Assembly: GCF_014596565.1 (NCBI RefSeq)
Contig: NZ_NOIN01000005.1
Span: forward strand, 389,300 to 453,299
Length of the DNA: 64,000 bases
From: Pseudomonas sp. PSB18
Lineage (GTDB): Bacteria; Pseudomonadota; Gammaproteobacteria; Pseudomonadales; Pseudomonadaceae
Reading direction: 5' to 3'
Shown here piece after piece: positions 26,997 to 36,206 of the stretch. The translations under genes were made by a program, and so were the position numbers. The notes below the pieces were generated by a model. That model worked only from the letters and a program-made list of their open reading frames with translations. It was not told the DNA's origin and searched no databases. The first letter of the stretch is position 1, and each line of letters opens with the position of its first letter.

Positions 26997-28058
26997 TCAG
27001 GCCGGCTGCCAGACGTCGCCCCTGGCGGTCATCTCGCCCATCGCCACCACGATCAGGCGCGGCTCCTCATAGGGATCCCGTGCGTGGGCGGCCAGCATGT
27101 TGTCGAGCATGACCACGTCGCCCTTGCGCCAGTCGAACCTGACGGCGCAGGCCTCATAGGCGTCGCCGACCAGGGTCATGACCTCGTCTTCGATCGGTGT
27201 GCCATCGCCATAACTGACCATGCGCGGCAAACGGTCGGCGCCGAACATGTCGAGCAGGTCTTCGCGCATTTCTTCGCCGAGGCAGAACGGATGGTGCAGC
27301 TGCACCTGGTTGAAGAACGCCGCCTCGCCGGTCCGCGGATGCCGGATCACCGCCGGGCAGAGGGTGCGCACTTGCAGGCTGTCGCCGTCGAGCCATTCGA
27401 AATCGGTGCCCTGCTCCCGGCAACGCCGTTCGACTTCTCCACGGTCGGTGGTGCCGAAGAACGACTCCCAGCTCGGTTCGACGCCGGCGGTGAAGGTGCG
27501 GCTGTACATCAGCCCTTTTTGTTCGAAGCGTGCCACCACGTCCGCGGGCAGGTGCCGCAGCACTTGTCGGATGTCCGCCAGCGGCGTCGCGCCGCCGACC
27601 CGCGAAGGCTGTTCGCAATAGAACCACTGCTTGCGAGGCCAGCTTTCCAGGTGTGAGCTCTCGTTGTGGTAGAGGATCATTTCCCGTTCGGGATAAGGCG
27701 TGGAGCGATAGACGTTACGCCCACCCTCCTTCTTCGGCAGATCGCCGTAACTGCCATGCAGCCCGGGGGACAAGGCTTCGGCAAACGCTTCGAAGGCCGG
27801 CACCGAGGCGAGCTCGAAGCCGCGAAACAGCACCGCGCCGTGGCGGCACAGCAAGGCCTCGATAGCCTCGCGATGGGTACCGGCCCACGCCGACGGGTCC
27901 AAACCCGTGGCGATCGCTTCGATCACCACCGGCAGGCTCAGGCCATCGGCGAGCAGCGACAAGCGGACCTGCCCTTCGATTGCCTGACCGGGCCAGGAAA
28001 GCGAATCCGCCGTCCCGTCATCGCTCATCACGGGCGAAGCGTTAGTTTGAAGACTCAT
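26997..28058 (-). CDS. syrP: SyrP-like Fe(II)/2-oxoglutarate aspartate beta-hydroxylase (TauD fold)
   Basis: 353 residues, the length I recall for SyrP. The TauD-superfamily metal triad is visible as H131-x-E133 and H325 (in LAAHARDPY), with R334 as the likely 2-oxoglutarate anchor. In P. syringae, SyrP hydroxylates the beta-carbon of the aspartyl residue while it is tethered to the SyrE carrier domain, giving the 3-OH-Asp of syringomycin-type peptides. Peptins have no such residue as far as I recall, so this enzyme probably serves the mycin synthetase that starts at 60,841, although it sits next to the peptin synthetase. CAGGAG lies six bases before the ATG. It is divergent from the chlorination cassette and shares its 347-bp intergenic region. 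Confidence 0.9.
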   Translation of the reverse strand: MSLQTNASPVMSDDGTADSLSWPGQAIEGQVRLSLLADGLSLPVVIEAIATGLDPSAWAGTHREAIEALLCRHGAVLFRGFELASVPAFEAFAEALSPGLHGSYGDLPKKEGGRNVYRSTPYPEREMILYHNESSHLESWPRKQWFYCEQPSRVGGATPLADIRQVLRHLPADVVARFEQKGLMYSRTFTAGVEPSWESFFGTTDRGEVERRCREQGTDFEWLDGDSLQVRTLCPAVIRHPRTGEAAFFNQVQLHHPFCLGEEMREDLLDMFGADRLPRMVSYGDGTPIEDEVMTLVGDAYEACAVRFDWRKGDVVMLDNMLAAHARDPYEEPRLIVVAMGEMTARGDVWQPA

Positions 28059-28076
28059 GCATCACTCCTGAACCAC

Positions 28077-28090
28077 GGATCCGCGGATCC
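28077..28090. promoter_or_regulatory. 14-bp palindrome in the syrP-like leader
   Basis: GGATCCGCGGATCC is a perfect dyad directly upstream of the Shine-Dalgarno of the syrP-like gene. It could be an operator or a small RNA hairpin in the leader. No function can be assigned. Confidence 0.3.
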
Positions 28091-28234
28091 ACGTCGTACG
28101 GGGCAAAACCAATGCGCCCCACTGTCGGGCAAGGATAGAAACACTGATCAACGGTGATGTCTGGCACCGCAAACCGGGACAGAGCCGACACGCCTGGTTA
28201 CACCGTCGCTGTCGACCTTCATCCCAAAGCGGCT

Positions 28235-28254
28235 TGTCCCCATTTCCCGCGACA
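28235..28254. promoter_or_regulatory. Candidate syr-syp box (TGTC-N12-GACA), left cluster
   Basis: TGTCCCCATTTCCCGCGACA sits between the divergent syrP-like and syrB1-like genes. The 20-bp layout TGTC-N12-GACA matches my recollection of the syr-syp box recognised by the LuxR-type regulators SalA/SyrF in P. syringae. A second copy, also followed by GAC and a CGG, lies at 60,565-60,584 in the other divergent biosynthetic promoter. It is about 150 bp from the syrB1-like start and 177 bp from the syrP-like start. No clear -10/-35 pair could be fixed. Confidence 0.6.
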
Positions 28255-28405
28255 GACGCCGGCACGAAGTCGGTGCTGAAATGCGGCAGCTGCGAATCGC
28301 ACAGGCGCATTAAACGATCCCGTGGGCCGCAGTGACGTCTCGAGTGCAACGGTTTTCGCAAACGCGCAAATACGCTGCGCCTGGCAATTAACAGGAGCGT
28401 TAGTC

Positions 28406-30250
28406 ATGCCGATTAAGAACACTGGCGGATCGGTCAACCCCGCGCCAGCCCCCCTCACGCCCGGTGCATTCCTGCATGAAATCTTTACCGCCCGGGCCCG
28501 TGAATTCCCCGAGCGAACGGCCGTCTCCGACGCCTCGCGCACGTTGAGTTACGCGCAACTCGATGCGGCCTCGTCGCAACTGGCTGCCCGTCTTCGCCAG
28601 GAAGGCGTCAAGGACGGCATGCTGGTCGGGATGAGCCTGACACGCAGCGTCGACCTGGTCGTCAGCCTGCTGGGCATCCTCAAGGCCGGCGGTGCCTACG
28701 TCCCGGTCGACCCGCAATACCCCGGCAAGCGCGTCGAACACATCGTGCGCGACAGCGGCCTGAGCCTGATGATCGGCGAGCCCGCCGAGCTGGCGCAGAG
28801 CCCGTCCGTGCGCGTCCTGCCCCTGGCCAATCTGCTGGCCGGCCCGGCACTGGAACCGATTGGCGAGGTCGACCGCCGCAACCCCGACCAGGCACCGGCC
28901 TACGTCATCTACACCTCCGGTTCCACCGGCGAGCCCAAGGGTGTGCTGGTGGCCCACGCCAACGTCAGCCGCCTGCTGGAAAGCACCCAACGTGAATACG
29001 CTTTCAACGAGCACGATGTCTGGTCGATGTTCCACTCCATCGGCTTCGATTTTTCGGTCTGGGAGATCTGGGGCGCGCTGGCCCACGGCGGCCACGTGGC
29101 TGTCGTGCCTTACGACGTGTCGCGCTCGCCAACCGCCACCCGTCAATGGCTGGTCGACCGGGGCGTGACCGTCCTGAGCCAGACCCCATCGGCTTTCCGT
29201 GGCCTCGAAGAGGCGGACCGCCAGGCGAAGGCGCCACTAGCGCTGCGCTACGTGGTCTTCGGTGGCGAGGCGCTGCCGGCCACGGTATTGCGCCCCTGGG
29301 TCGAACGCCATGGCGACCGGAAGCCTGCACTGATCAACATGTACGGCATCACCGAAGCCACGGTGCACACCACCTTCAAGCGCGTACTGGGCCAGGACCT
29401 GGAAAGCGCGGCCATGGTCTCGATCGGTGCCCCGCTGGATGGCTGGCGCTTGAACCTGCTCGATGCCGACCGGCAACCCGTGCCCCAGGGCACCGCCGGT
29501 GAGCTGTACATCGAAGGGGCCGGCGTGGCGCTGGGTTACCTGAACCGCCCGACCCTGAACAGCGAGCGCTTCGTACAGTTGCCAGGAACCTCAAGTCGCG
29601 CCTATCGCACGGGTGATCTGGTGGTGTTGGGCGATGACGGTGAGTACCGCTACGCCGGGCGTTGCGACGAACAACTGAAGATCCGCGGTTTCCGCATCGA
29701 GCCCGGCGAGGTCGAAGCCTGCCTGCAAACCAGCCCCGCCGTGGCCGCCGCCCATGTGGCCGGTCACGATTTCGGCGATGGCGACTGGCGCCTGGTCACC
29801 TACGTGGTACCGACCCAGGGCGTGAATGCCTGGACCGAACAGGTGCGCAGCGAAGTCGCCGCGCTGGTGGCCGCGAACCTGCCGGACTACATGCGTCCTT
29901 CGGCCTACATCGCCCTGGCGCAACTGCCGGTCACCGACCACGGCAAGATCGACAAGCAACGCCTGCCCTCGCCCGAATCCGTTGAAGCCACCGTGCAACA
30001 CGCGGCCGACGGCCTTACCGAGCAAGAGCAGTTCGTGCTCAAGGTCTGGTCGCAGGACATCGGCCTGAAGAACATCGGCCTGAATGATGACTTCTTCGAC
30101 TTTGGCGGTACCTCCCTGGCACTGATCCGCTCCCTGAGCACCTTCAAGGCCCATTACCAAGTCAACCTGGACCCTGGCGTGTTGGCCAACGGTGCGACCG
30201 CCAAGGTATTGGCCGACTGCATCCAACGCTCCCTCGTCCAAGCCCACTGA
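28406..30250 (+). CDS. syrB1: SyrB1-like stand-alone A-T didomain (threonine loading)
   Basis: 614-residue adenylation-thiolation protein without a condensation domain. The A3 core YTSGSTG is present and the pocket reads D-F-W-S-V-G-M-V-H, a threonine code. The carrier motif is GGTSL, serine about residue 570. It should activate L-Thr and hold it as a thioester for chlorination by the next gene product. ATG 28406 is chosen because AGGAG precedes it by seven bases. The stop is 17 bp before the halogenase start, so the two form an operon. In P. syringae the product is 4-Cl-Thr, delivered in trans to the last position of syringomycin. Confidence 0.93.
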   Translation: MPIKNTGGSVNPAPAPLTPGAFLHEIFTARAREFPERTAVSDASRTLSYAQLDAASSQLAARLRQEGVKDGMLVGMSLTRSVDLVVSLLGILKAGGAYVPVDPQYPGKRVEHIVRDSGLSLMIGEPAELAQSPSVRVLPLANLLAGPALEPIGEVDRRNPDQAPAYVIYTSGSTGEPKGVLVAHANVSRLLESTQREYAFNEHDVWSMFHSIGFDFSVWEIWGALAHGGHVAVVPYDVSRSPTATRQWLVDRGVTVLSQTPSAFRGLEEADRQAKAPLALRYVVFGGEALPATVLRPWVERHGDRKPALINMYGITEATVHTTFKRVLGQDLESAAMVSIGAPLDGWRLNLLDADRQPVPQGTAGELYIEGAGVALGYLNRPTLNSERFVQLPGTSSRAYRTGDLVVLGDDGEYRYAGRCDEQLKIRGFRIEPGEVEACLQTSPAVAAAHVAGHDFGDGDWRLVTYVVPTQGVNAWTEQVRSEVAALVAANLPDYMRPSAYIALAQLPVTDHGKIDKQRLPSPESVEATVQHAADGLTEQEQFVLKVWSQDIGLKNIGLNDDFFDFGGTSLALIRSLSTFKAHYQVNLDPGVLANGATAKVLADCIQRSLVQAH

Positions 30251-30267
30251 CCGAAAAGGAACAGCCC

Positions 30268-31203
30268 ATGAGCAAGAAATTCGCCTTGACCCCGGAAGAA
30301 CGCGCGTCCTTCGAGAAGAACGGTTTCATCGGTCCTTTCGACGCCTATACCCCCGAAGAAATGAAAGAAACCTGGAAACGCACCCGCCTGCGCCTGCTCG
30401 ACCGCAGTGCCGCGGCCTACCAGGACCTGGATGCGATTTCCGCCGGCACCAACATTGCCAACTATGATCGCCACCTGGACGACGAATTCCTCGCCAGCCA
30501 CATCTGCCGTCCGCAGATCTGCGACCGCGTCGAAAGCATCCTCGGTCCGGATGTACTGTGCTGGCGCACCGAGTTCTTCCCCAAATACCCCGGCGACGAA
30601 GGCACCGACTGGCACCAGGCCGACACCTTCGCCAACGCCTCGGGCAAGCCGCAGATCCTGTGGCCGGAGAACGAAGACTTCGGCGGCACCATCACCGTCT
30701 GGACCGCGTTCACAGACGCCAACATCGCCAATGGTTGCCTGCAGTTCATTCCTGGCACCCAGAACAGCATGAACTACGACGAAACCAAGCGCATGGCCTA
30801 CGATCCCGATGCCAACCACAGCTCGGTGGTCAAGGATGGCGTGCGCCGCGGCTTCTTCGGCTACGACTATCGCCAACTGCAGATCGACGAGAACTTCAAG
30901 CCTGACGAATCCGCCGCGGTGCCGATGCAGATGAAGGCCGGCCAGTTCATCATTTTCTGGTCGACCCTGATGCACGCCTCCTACCCTCACAGCGGCGAGT
31001 CCCAGGACATGCGCATGGGCTTCGCCTCGCGCTATGTCCCGTCCTTCGTGAAGATCTACCCGGACTCCGAGCACATCGAGGAGTACGGCGGTCGCATCAG
31101 CCTTGAGAAATACGGCGCGGTCCAGGTGATCGGGGACAAGACCCCGGAATACAACCGCCTTGTCACCCATACCACCCGAGGCAAGAAATTCGAAGCGGTC
31201 TGA
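30268..31203 (+). CDS. syrB2: SyrB2-like non-haem Fe(II)/2-oxoglutarate halogenase
   Basis: 311 residues (SyrB2: 310). The decisive feature is H116-Q117-A118: the carboxylate of the usual HxD/E facial triad is replaced by alanine, leaving room for chloride on the iron, exactly as in SyrB2 (H116, A118). The distal histidine is H236 and the 2-oxoglutarate arginine R255, each one residue later than in SyrB2. It should chlorinate the gamma-methyl of Thr tethered to the preceding A-T protein. AAGGA precedes the ATG. The syrC-like gene follows after 59 bp. Function is very likely; the identity of the final product is inferred from family knowledge. Confidence 0.96.
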   Translation: MSKKFALTPEERASFEKNGFIGPFDAYTPEEMKETWKRTRLRLLDRSAAAYQDLDAISAGTNIANYDRHLDDEFLASHICRPQICDRVESILGPDVLCWRTEFFPKYPGDEGTDWHQADTFANASGKPQILWPENEDFGGTITVWTAFTDANIANGCLQFIPGTQNSMNYDETKRMAYDPDANHSSVVKDGVRRGFFGYDYRQLQIDENFKPDESAAVPMQMKAGQFIIFWSTLMHASYPHSGESQDMRMGFASRYVPSFVKIYPDSEHIEEYGGRISLEKYGAVQVIGDKTPEYNRLVTHTTRGKKFEAV

Positions 31204-31262
31204 TTTTTCAGTGCCATAAGACAGTGGCATGCGTAACGTGCCTGACAGGAGTCCCCCAATCC

Positions 31263-32474
31263 ATGACTATTTCCACTGACGCAGCGACGCGCCTGTGCGA
31301 GACCGTGAGGATGCTTAGGCACCTTGCCATCCATCTGCCCGATCCCATTTGCCTGAGCTTTCTCGCTCAGGCAAATGAGCCGCCACCCGACCAGGCCTCC
31401 CCCAGCGTGAGAGCCACGGAACGGGCGGTCAGCGCCACCTTCGCACGCATCGGTGTCAAAGCCGTGCAGTACGTGCACGATGGCGAGGCGCAGCTGTCTT
31501 CCTTCGAGATGTTTATCAGCAAGAAAATCTGCCAGGCGCTGGATTTTTCCTATGACCACTTCGACGAGTTCGAAAGCGTCAGGGAATTCGGGCGCCTGGT
31601 CAGACACTTCGATTTCAGTGGTTCGGTGCCCGAGGTTGAAACGGTGCACCTGATCACCCGCGACAACGTCGCGTTGTCAGTGCATGCCAGCACGGATCAG
31701 AACCGCCCGGCGATCGTCCTGGCACTGCCCTGCGGTATGCCGTTCGACCTGTGTCGCGACTGGTTCAATGCCCTGAGCGAGCGATTCTTCGTGGTCACCT
31801 GGGAGACCCGGGGGCTGTTCGGTTCCTGTACCTCGTTCGACCAGCTCTCCGTGGACACCGATGCCCAGGTCGGCGACCTGATTAACGTAATGAACCACTA
31901 CGAGCTGCCCAATGCGCACTTGATGGGCATCTGCGGCGGCGCGGTGATCGCATTGAGCGCCGCCGCCACCCACCCCGAGCGGGTGAGTTCCCTGAGCCTG
32001 TGGCACGGCGACTACAACCTTGGCGACAACAGCCTGCGCACCGCCCATCAGCAGAATTTCGAATGGCTGATGGAGTCGGCCGCCGTGGACCGCAACGAAG
32101 CCAGCGACTTGCAGGCGTTGTTCCTGGACCAGGCGACACTGGCGACCATTCCGGATTCGATCGCCCATGCGGCGCTCTACCCCTACGTCAACGAGGAGCT
32201 GTTCTACCGTTATGCACGGCTCAACGATGCGTTGAACAAGACCGAGCTGCAGTCACGGTTGGGACAGATCAGCGTGCCGACGCTGGTGGTTGCCGGCGAC
32301 GCCGACGAAACCACCCACATCGGCGGCTCCCAGCGCATTGCCGAGTCCATCAGCGACGCCCTGTTGCATGTGGAGAGCAATGGTAGTCACCTGGCGTTCT
32401 TCGAGTCGACCCATCACTCGAAACAGACCGCCTTCCGCTTCCTTGAATCGACCCTGGAATCGGTCGCCGTCTGA
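31263..32474 (+). CDS. syrC: SyrC-like aminoacyl transferase (alpha/beta-hydrolase with Cys nucleophile)
   Basis: 403-residue alpha/beta-hydrolase-fold protein whose nucleophile elbow is G-I-C224-G-G, cysteine instead of serine. Other likely triad members are D346 or D348 and H376 (in NGSHLAFF). In P. syringae, SyrC uses Cys224 to move 4-Cl-Thr from the SyrB1 carrier to the last carrier of SyrE; the numbering agrees if ATG 31263 is used. That start has AGGAG eleven bases upstream. It should therefore link this cassette to a mycin synthetase, not to the alanine-rich NRPS beside it. A perfect 12-bp inverted repeat lies within codons 29-38 (31,347-31,376). Downstream is a REP-type repeat region. 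Confidence 0.9.
   Translation: MTISTDAATRLCETVRMLRHLAIHLPDPICLSFLAQANEPPPDQASPSVRATERAVSATFARIGVKAVQYVHDGEAQLSSFEMFISKKICQALDFSYDHFDEFESVREFGRLVRHFDFSGSVPEVETVHLITRDNVALSVHASTDQNRPAIVLALPCGMPFDLCRDWFNALSERFFVVTWETRGLFGSCTSFDQLSVDTDAQVGDLINVMNHYELPNAHLMGICGGAVIALSAAATHPERVSSLSLWHGDYNLGDNSLRTAHQQNFEWLMESAAVDRNEASDLQALFLDQATLATIPDSIAHAALYPYVNEELFYRYARLNDALNKTELQSRLGQISVPTLVVAGDADETTHIGGSQRIAESISDALLHVESNGSHLAFFESTHHSKQTAFRFLESTLESVAV
31347..31376 (+). repeat. Perfect 12-bp hairpin inside the syrC-like coding region
   Basis: ATTTGCCTGAGC (31,347-31,358) and GCTCAGGCAAAT (31,365-31,376) are perfect inverted repeats with a six-base loop. There is no T-tract after it. In mRNA it would form a strong stem about 85 bases into the gene and might slow translation or stabilise the transcript. 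Confidence 0.6.
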
Positions 32475-32521
32475 GCTGCAAGACAGACGCCTGCCCTGAT
32501 GCCCGTCAGTCGATCCTCAAA

Positions 32522-32617
32522 CCTGTGGGAGCAAAGCTTGCTCGCGACTACGGTACGTCAGTCAGCAACAATGTTGACTGGTCTGCCGCTATCGCGAGCA
32601 AGCTTTGCTCCCACAGG
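32522..32617. repeat. REPIN-like inverted REP pair, copy 1
   Basis: The left arm CCTGTGGGAGCAAAGCTTGC and its inverse at the right end enclose a 96-bp element able to fold into a long hairpin. This is the typical Pseudomonas REP word (GTGGGAGCAAGCTTGCTC class), mobilised by RAYT transposases; no RAYT gene is in the window. Confidence 0.8.
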
Positions 32618-32774
32618 TTTTGCGCCGTTAGATCCTTGATCTGACTGGCATCAGGCTCTGCCCGCCTTTGGACTCATGACCTGAGCACGGTGCCAACCAT
32701 TGAGGTCGGCACCTTGTGGTTGAACAGACACATCCTGTTCAAGGCGGGCTGATGCCAGTGAGTCAAGCCACAAA

Positions 32775-32870
32775 CCTGTGGGAGCAAAGCTTGCTCGCGA
32801 TTACGGTACGTCGGTCAGCAACAGTGTTGACTGGTCTGCCGCTATCGCGAGCAAGCTTTGCTCCCACAGG
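32775..32870. repeat. REPIN-like inverted REP pair, copy 2
   Basis: Second 96-bp copy, differing from copy 1 at a few loop positions only. The arms are identical to those of copy 1, suggesting a recent tandem duplication. Confidence 0.8.
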
Positions 32871-32989
32871 TTTTGCGCCGCTGGATCCTTGATCTGACTG
32901 GCATCAGGCTCTGCCCGCCTTTGGACTCATGACCTGAGCACGGTGCCAACCATTGAGGTCGGTACCCTATGGTCGAACATGCAGTGTGC

Positions 32990-33352
32990 TCAAGGCGCGC
33001 TGACCACACTTCGACTTTTGCCATCGACCTGACGCAACGGCAGGGCGCGGTAATCCAATCCATCGATACAGCACGCATTCACGCTGAGAACCTCAGGGTT
33101 GCTGCGACGTCGGTGGTACACATAGATCCCGCATGTAGCGCAAAAGTAATGCTGGGCCACGCCGCTGTTCCAGCGATACAGACGTAGCGCGTCTTCACCA
33201 CGGCTGATACGAAAATGCTCCCGCGGCACCGTGGCCATCAACGCATTGCGCTTGCTGCAAAGCGAACAGTCGCAACTGATCAATTCATCAAGTTCGGCCT
33301 CAAAAGCGAAGCCAACCGCTCCACAATGACAGGCGCCCGTGTACTTCATCAT
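32990..33352 (-). CDS. GFA-family zinc protein (glutathione-dependent formaldehyde-activating fold)
   Basis: 120 residues covering a complete GFA/CENP-V domain. Zinc-binding cysteines are visible in CHCGAV near the N-terminus, CDCSLC around residue 28 and CATCGIY around residue 72. Family members bind zinc and some act on S-hydroxymethylglutathione, but many have no known substrate. GGAG lies eight bases before the first ATG. Its last codons overlap the degenerate end of the tandem repeat downstream. It is a single gene; no neighbour suggests a pathway. Confidence 0.85.
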   Translation of the reverse strand: MMKYTGACHCGAVGFAFEAELDELISCDCSLCSKRNALMATVPREHFRISRGEDALRLYRWNSGVAQHYFCATCGIYVYHRRRSNPEVLSVNACCIDGLDYRALPLRQVDGKSRSVVSAP

Positions 33353-33442
33353 GGGTATGTCTCCATCGTCAGTGAGTTCGCCGTCTCATCGTAGTGGATT
33401 ATCCACCGCGCTGCGTCGGAGGTTCGAAGATCCTGCAGACAT

Positions 33443-33473
33443 TAAAAAGCCCCGATACCGCACGGTACCGAGG
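33443..33473 (-). terminator. Rho-independent terminator of the AhpD-like gene
   Basis: On the minus strand CCTCGGTACCG pairs with CGGTATCGGGG and is followed by CTTTTTAA. It starts 23 bp after the stop codon of the AhpD-like gene. Confidence 0.75.
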
Positions 33474-33496
33474 CCAGGTGCCTGCACCCGCAGGCT

Positions 33497-33838
33497 CTAT
33501 TTTTTCAGCGAGTCGTACGCTTCCAACGTGCGTAACGAATAGATGTAGGCAGCACCGGCGTTGAGCGAAACTGCGGTTGCCAACGTAGCCGCCACTTCTT
33601 CGCGGCTCGCTCCAGCCTTGATCGCCGCGTCCGCGTGGACGGCGATGCATCCGTCACAATGGGTGGTGACAGCGACGGCAATCGAAATCAACTCACGGGT
33701 TTTCGCATCCAGCACATCGTTTTCGGCTGAGGCCTCGCCAAGGGCCATGTAGGCCTTGACCATCTTAGGGTTGCTCTTTCCGAGCGCACCGAAAGCCTTC
33801 TGGATGGTGGGTAGCAGTTCGGACCAGTTATTGAACAT
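33497..33838 (-). CDS. AhpD-like carboxymuconolactone decarboxylase family protein
   Basis: 113 residues, one CMD domain. The redox pair with partner histidine is visible as C-D-G-C-x3-H, as in AhpD-type peroxidase reductants. The function is probably detoxification of peroxides or electrophiles; the substrate is unknown. The ATG at 33838 is chosen because AGGAG lies seven bases before it; longer in-frame extensions lack such a site. It is followed by a clear terminator. The AraC-type regulator on the other strand starts 94 bp away and is the likely controller. Confidence 0.85.
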   Translation of the reverse strand: MFNNWSELLPTIQKAFGALGKSNPKMVKAYMALGEASAENDVLDAKTRELISIAVAVTTHCDGCIAVHADAAIKAGASREEVAATLATAVSLNAGAAYIYSLRTLEAYDSLKK

Positions 33839-33931
33839 CGCATGACTCCTGAGCAAGTTGGTGTACTGTTTCGACAGGCTCAGTCTCCCCCCAGGGCGTG
33901 ATTCGGGTTTGTCCGATCCACTCAAATTTTT

Positions 33932-34852
33932 ATGCGAAGCGCTCAAATGCATTCGATCGATAAACTCATCAGCCTGGCCAACGTGCGGGGCAGCGTGGAT
34001 CTACGGTGTCAGTTCCAAGGCGATTGGGCACTCGATCACCAGCAGGAAGTCTTGGGAAAAGCGCCCTATCACATTGTGTTGGCGGGAGAGTGCCGCGTCG
34101 AATTTCCGGACGGCCAGCGCCTGCCGATGCGAGCAGGCGACATTCTGCTGCTGCCTCGTGGGGCACCGCACCTCCTGCACGGCATCGGGAAAACGGCTGA
34201 GCCGGGGACCCCGAAGCTAGTGTCCGGTGGAACACTGCCGCTTTACCGCATCGGCCGCGGGAGCACGGACCTGGACATGCTTTGCGGAAGCTTTCACTAC
34301 AATCGTGCCTCCCTGTTGTTCAGCGCCCTCCCCGAACATCTCGTGATACCCAGTGCGGCTCTCCCTGCAAGTGCTCCCCTGCCAGCGCTGGTCGACATGT
34401 TGCGAGGTGAAGCCGATAGCGATCAGGTCGGCACACATTTCTTACTCGATGCCTTGTCCCAGGCGTTGTTCACCTTGATCCTGCGCGCTCACCTCGCAAG
34501 CCACGGCCAACACACCGGCACCCTGGCCTTGTTGTCCGAAAAGCAGCTGGGCCGAGCCTGGCAGTCGATGCTGGCGGACCCGGGCTACGAATGGACGGTG
34601 GATGCGCTGGCCGAGATTGCGAGCATGTCCCGCGCAACGTTCATGCGGGCTTTCGTGCGGGTCGCCGGCGTTTCGCCTTGGGTCTTGTTGACGCAGGTTC
34701 GAATGGAACTGGCTTTCAGCCTGCTGAGCCATTCGCACCTGGGATTGACTGATATTGCGTCCCAGGTGGGGTATCAATCCCAGGCGGCTTTCAGCAAGAA
34801 GTTCAAGGAGGTATATGGTGAGGCGCCGGGGCGGGTGCGGCGTGGGATGTAA
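33932..34852 (+). CDS. AraC-family regulator with N-terminal cupin
   Basis: About 306 residues. The N-terminal part is a cupin-like effector domain of the AraC_6 type (DIxLLPRGAPHLLHG), and the last ~100 residues form two helix-turn-helix units (LAEIASMSRATFMRAF and DIASQVGYQSQAAFSKKF). It is divergent from the AhpD-like gene; such pairs usually have the regulator controlling the enzyme. No good Shine-Dalgarno is seen for the first ATG, and the ATG at 33947 is an alternative. Confidence 0.85.
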   Translation: MRSAQMHSIDKLISLANVRGSVDLRCQFQGDWALDHQQEVLGKAPYHIVLAGECRVEFPDGQRLPMRAGDILLLPRGAPHLLHGIGKTAEPGTPKLVSGGTLPLYRIGRGSTDLDMLCGSFHYNRASLLFSALPEHLVIPSAALPASAPLPALVDMLRGEADSDQVGTHFLLDALSQALFTLILRAHLASHGQHTGTLALLSEKQLGRAWQSMLADPGYEWTVDALAEIASMSRATFMRAFVRVAGVSPWVLLTQVRMELAFSLLSHSHLGLTDIASQVGYQSQAAFSKKFKEVYGEAPGRVRRGM

Positions 34853-34896
34853 TTGATCGTCTGGGTAGAGCGCTACATGAATGCGCAGGAGCAGCA

Positions 34897-35583
34897 ATGA
34901 CGGAACAGCCAGAAGAAAACAACCTATTCCGAGTCAGGACACCCGACGATCTCGACGCGCCTGAGGCACTGGGTTTTACCGCCTGGGTTCGCGTCTGGAC
35001 GGAGCTTGGGGTCAGATGCGCGTCGCAAGAGACGCACGAAAAACTCATTCGGCACTACGACGAGCCACACCGCGCGTACCACAACCGCAATCACTTGGCC
35101 GAATGCCTCCAGGTGCGTCGACTCGTTAACGCTGCTTGCCAGGCCCCTGCCGAAGTCGACCTCGCGCTGTGGTTCCACGACGCAATCTACGACCCTCTGC
35201 GCAGCGACAATGAGTTGCGCAGCGCCCAATGGCTGGACGAAGTGGCCCGTGATATTGGCCTGGACGACGAAACGCGCCGCAGGCTTTACGACCTGGTCAT
35301 GGTAACGCGACACGACAGCGTCCCGCAGTCGGTAGACGAGGCGGTGTTGGTGGACACGGATCTGGCGATCCTTGGGGCATCGTTCGAGCGGTTCGAGGAG
35401 TACGACCAACAAGTCCGCCGCGAGTACCTGCACGTGCCGATGTCTATATATCGCCAAAAGCGACGCCAGATCCTGGAGGGTTTTCTAATGCGCGAGCGCA
35501 TTTATACAACCGCACCCTACTTCGACGCATTCGAGCAGCAGGCACGCGAAAATCTTGCACGTGCCATCGATCGCCTCGATTGA
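34897..35583 (+). CDS. Predicted HD-superfamily metal-dependent phosphohydrolase (COG4339-like)
   Basis: 228 residues. It shows the features of the small HD family often misnamed 'NMDA receptor subunit-like': a conserved Y-E/D-E-P-H-R-x-YHNxxH block around residue 60 and WFHDAIYD around residue 87, which supplies the HD metal ligands. The true substrate is unknown. It starts 45 bp after the AraC-type gene on the same strand and may be read through from it. Ends just before a convergent secreted-protein gene. Confidence 0.7.
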   Translation: MTEQPEENNLFRVRTPDDLDAPEALGFTAWVRVWTELGVRCASQETHEKLIRHYDEPHRAYHNRNHLAECLQVRRLVNAACQAPAEVDLALWFHDAIYDPLRSDNELRSAQWLDEVARDIGLDDETRRRLYDLVMVTRHDSVPQSVDEAVLVDTDLAILGASFERFEEYDQQVRREYLHVPMSIYRQKRRQILEGFLMRERIYTTAPYFDAFEQQARENLARAIDRLD

Positions 35584-35638
35584 AATCGGATTATGCAGCA
35601 GCATCGACGCTTACCTCCACGCGCCTCGTCGACAGGGC

Positions 35639-36094
35639 TTACCGTATCCGATACAGCACAGCAGCCCCTGGCTTGGGTTCGAAAGCCGGCACAGTGCGCT
35701 GCTTGAGGGGCATACCCGTCGCATCCCAAACCAAGGTGTCCGATGGATACTCGTCCTTGCGGGTCATGGTGTCGATCTGCTTGACGATCACCTCCGAGCT
35801 TGCAGGCACTTCAGGGTTCCACCCGAATACGCCAACCCTCCCGTAGAACACGGCAGGTGCATCGACATCAAGACGCCGGTCTGGACACATCACCAGGCCG
35901 CGATCAAGCATGACCCGCAACGCGCCGACAGGCACCGCCTTCACTGTGGGCGTGGTGCGTTCGGTGCTGTGGCCTGGGCAGACATTGGCCGAGCGGGTCA
36001 CCATGTCCTCGACCACTTCACGATCGGATTGGGCCTGCGCCGAAAAGGCAACGGCAGACAGGGCGAGCACTACAAGATTTGATTTCCAAAGCAC
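35639..36094 (-). CDS. Small secreted or periplasmic protein of unknown function
   Basis: 151 residues starting at a GTG with a perfect AGGAGG six bases upstream. Residues 1-22 form a typical signal peptide (Lys early, hydrophobic VVLALSAVAF, cleavage after AQA). The mature part has two cysteines (VCPG and MCPD) that could form a disulfide and ends GAAVLYRIR. I do not recognise the family. It is convergent with the HD-type gene and preceded upstream by the integrase remnant. Confidence 0.7.
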   Translation of the reverse strand: MLWKSNLVVLALSAVAFSAQAQSDREVVEDMVTRSANVCPGHSTERTTPTVKAVPVGALRVMLDRGLVMCPDRRLDVDAPAVFYGRVGVFGWNPEVPASSEVIVKQIDTMTRKDEYPSDTLVWDATGMPLKQRTVPAFEPKPGAAVLYRIR

Positions 36095-36206
36095 CCGAAA
36101 CCTCCTATGTAAAAAATACTCCAGCGTTGCGGACCGCCCCCGGTAAGAACAGCCTGTTGTCTGGGGGCACACTTGAAGACTACAACGGCGTTGGTTTGTT
36201 CCACCT

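Larger units (their letters stand above)
32518..33003. repeat. Two tandem copies of a ~253-bp unit, each headed by a REP doublet
   Basis: The sequence from 32,518 repeats from 32,771 (offset 253 bp). Each copy starts with a REP doublet (32,522-32,617 and 32,775-32,870) and continues with a near-identical stretch that contains the paired words CTGGCATCAG/CTGATGCCAG and GGTGCC/GGCACC in the first copy. The second copy degenerates at its right end and runs into the last bases of the GFA-family gene. The 485 bp hold no gene. Confidence 0.8.

Noticed and set aside
28322..28405. Longer N-terminus for the SyrB1-like protein
   Set aside because: The extension has no Shine-Dalgarno and no family likeness; ATG 28406 has AGGAG.
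32518..33003. CRISPR array
   Set aside because: Only two long units with imperfect ends and no regular short repeats or unique spacers; no cas genes.
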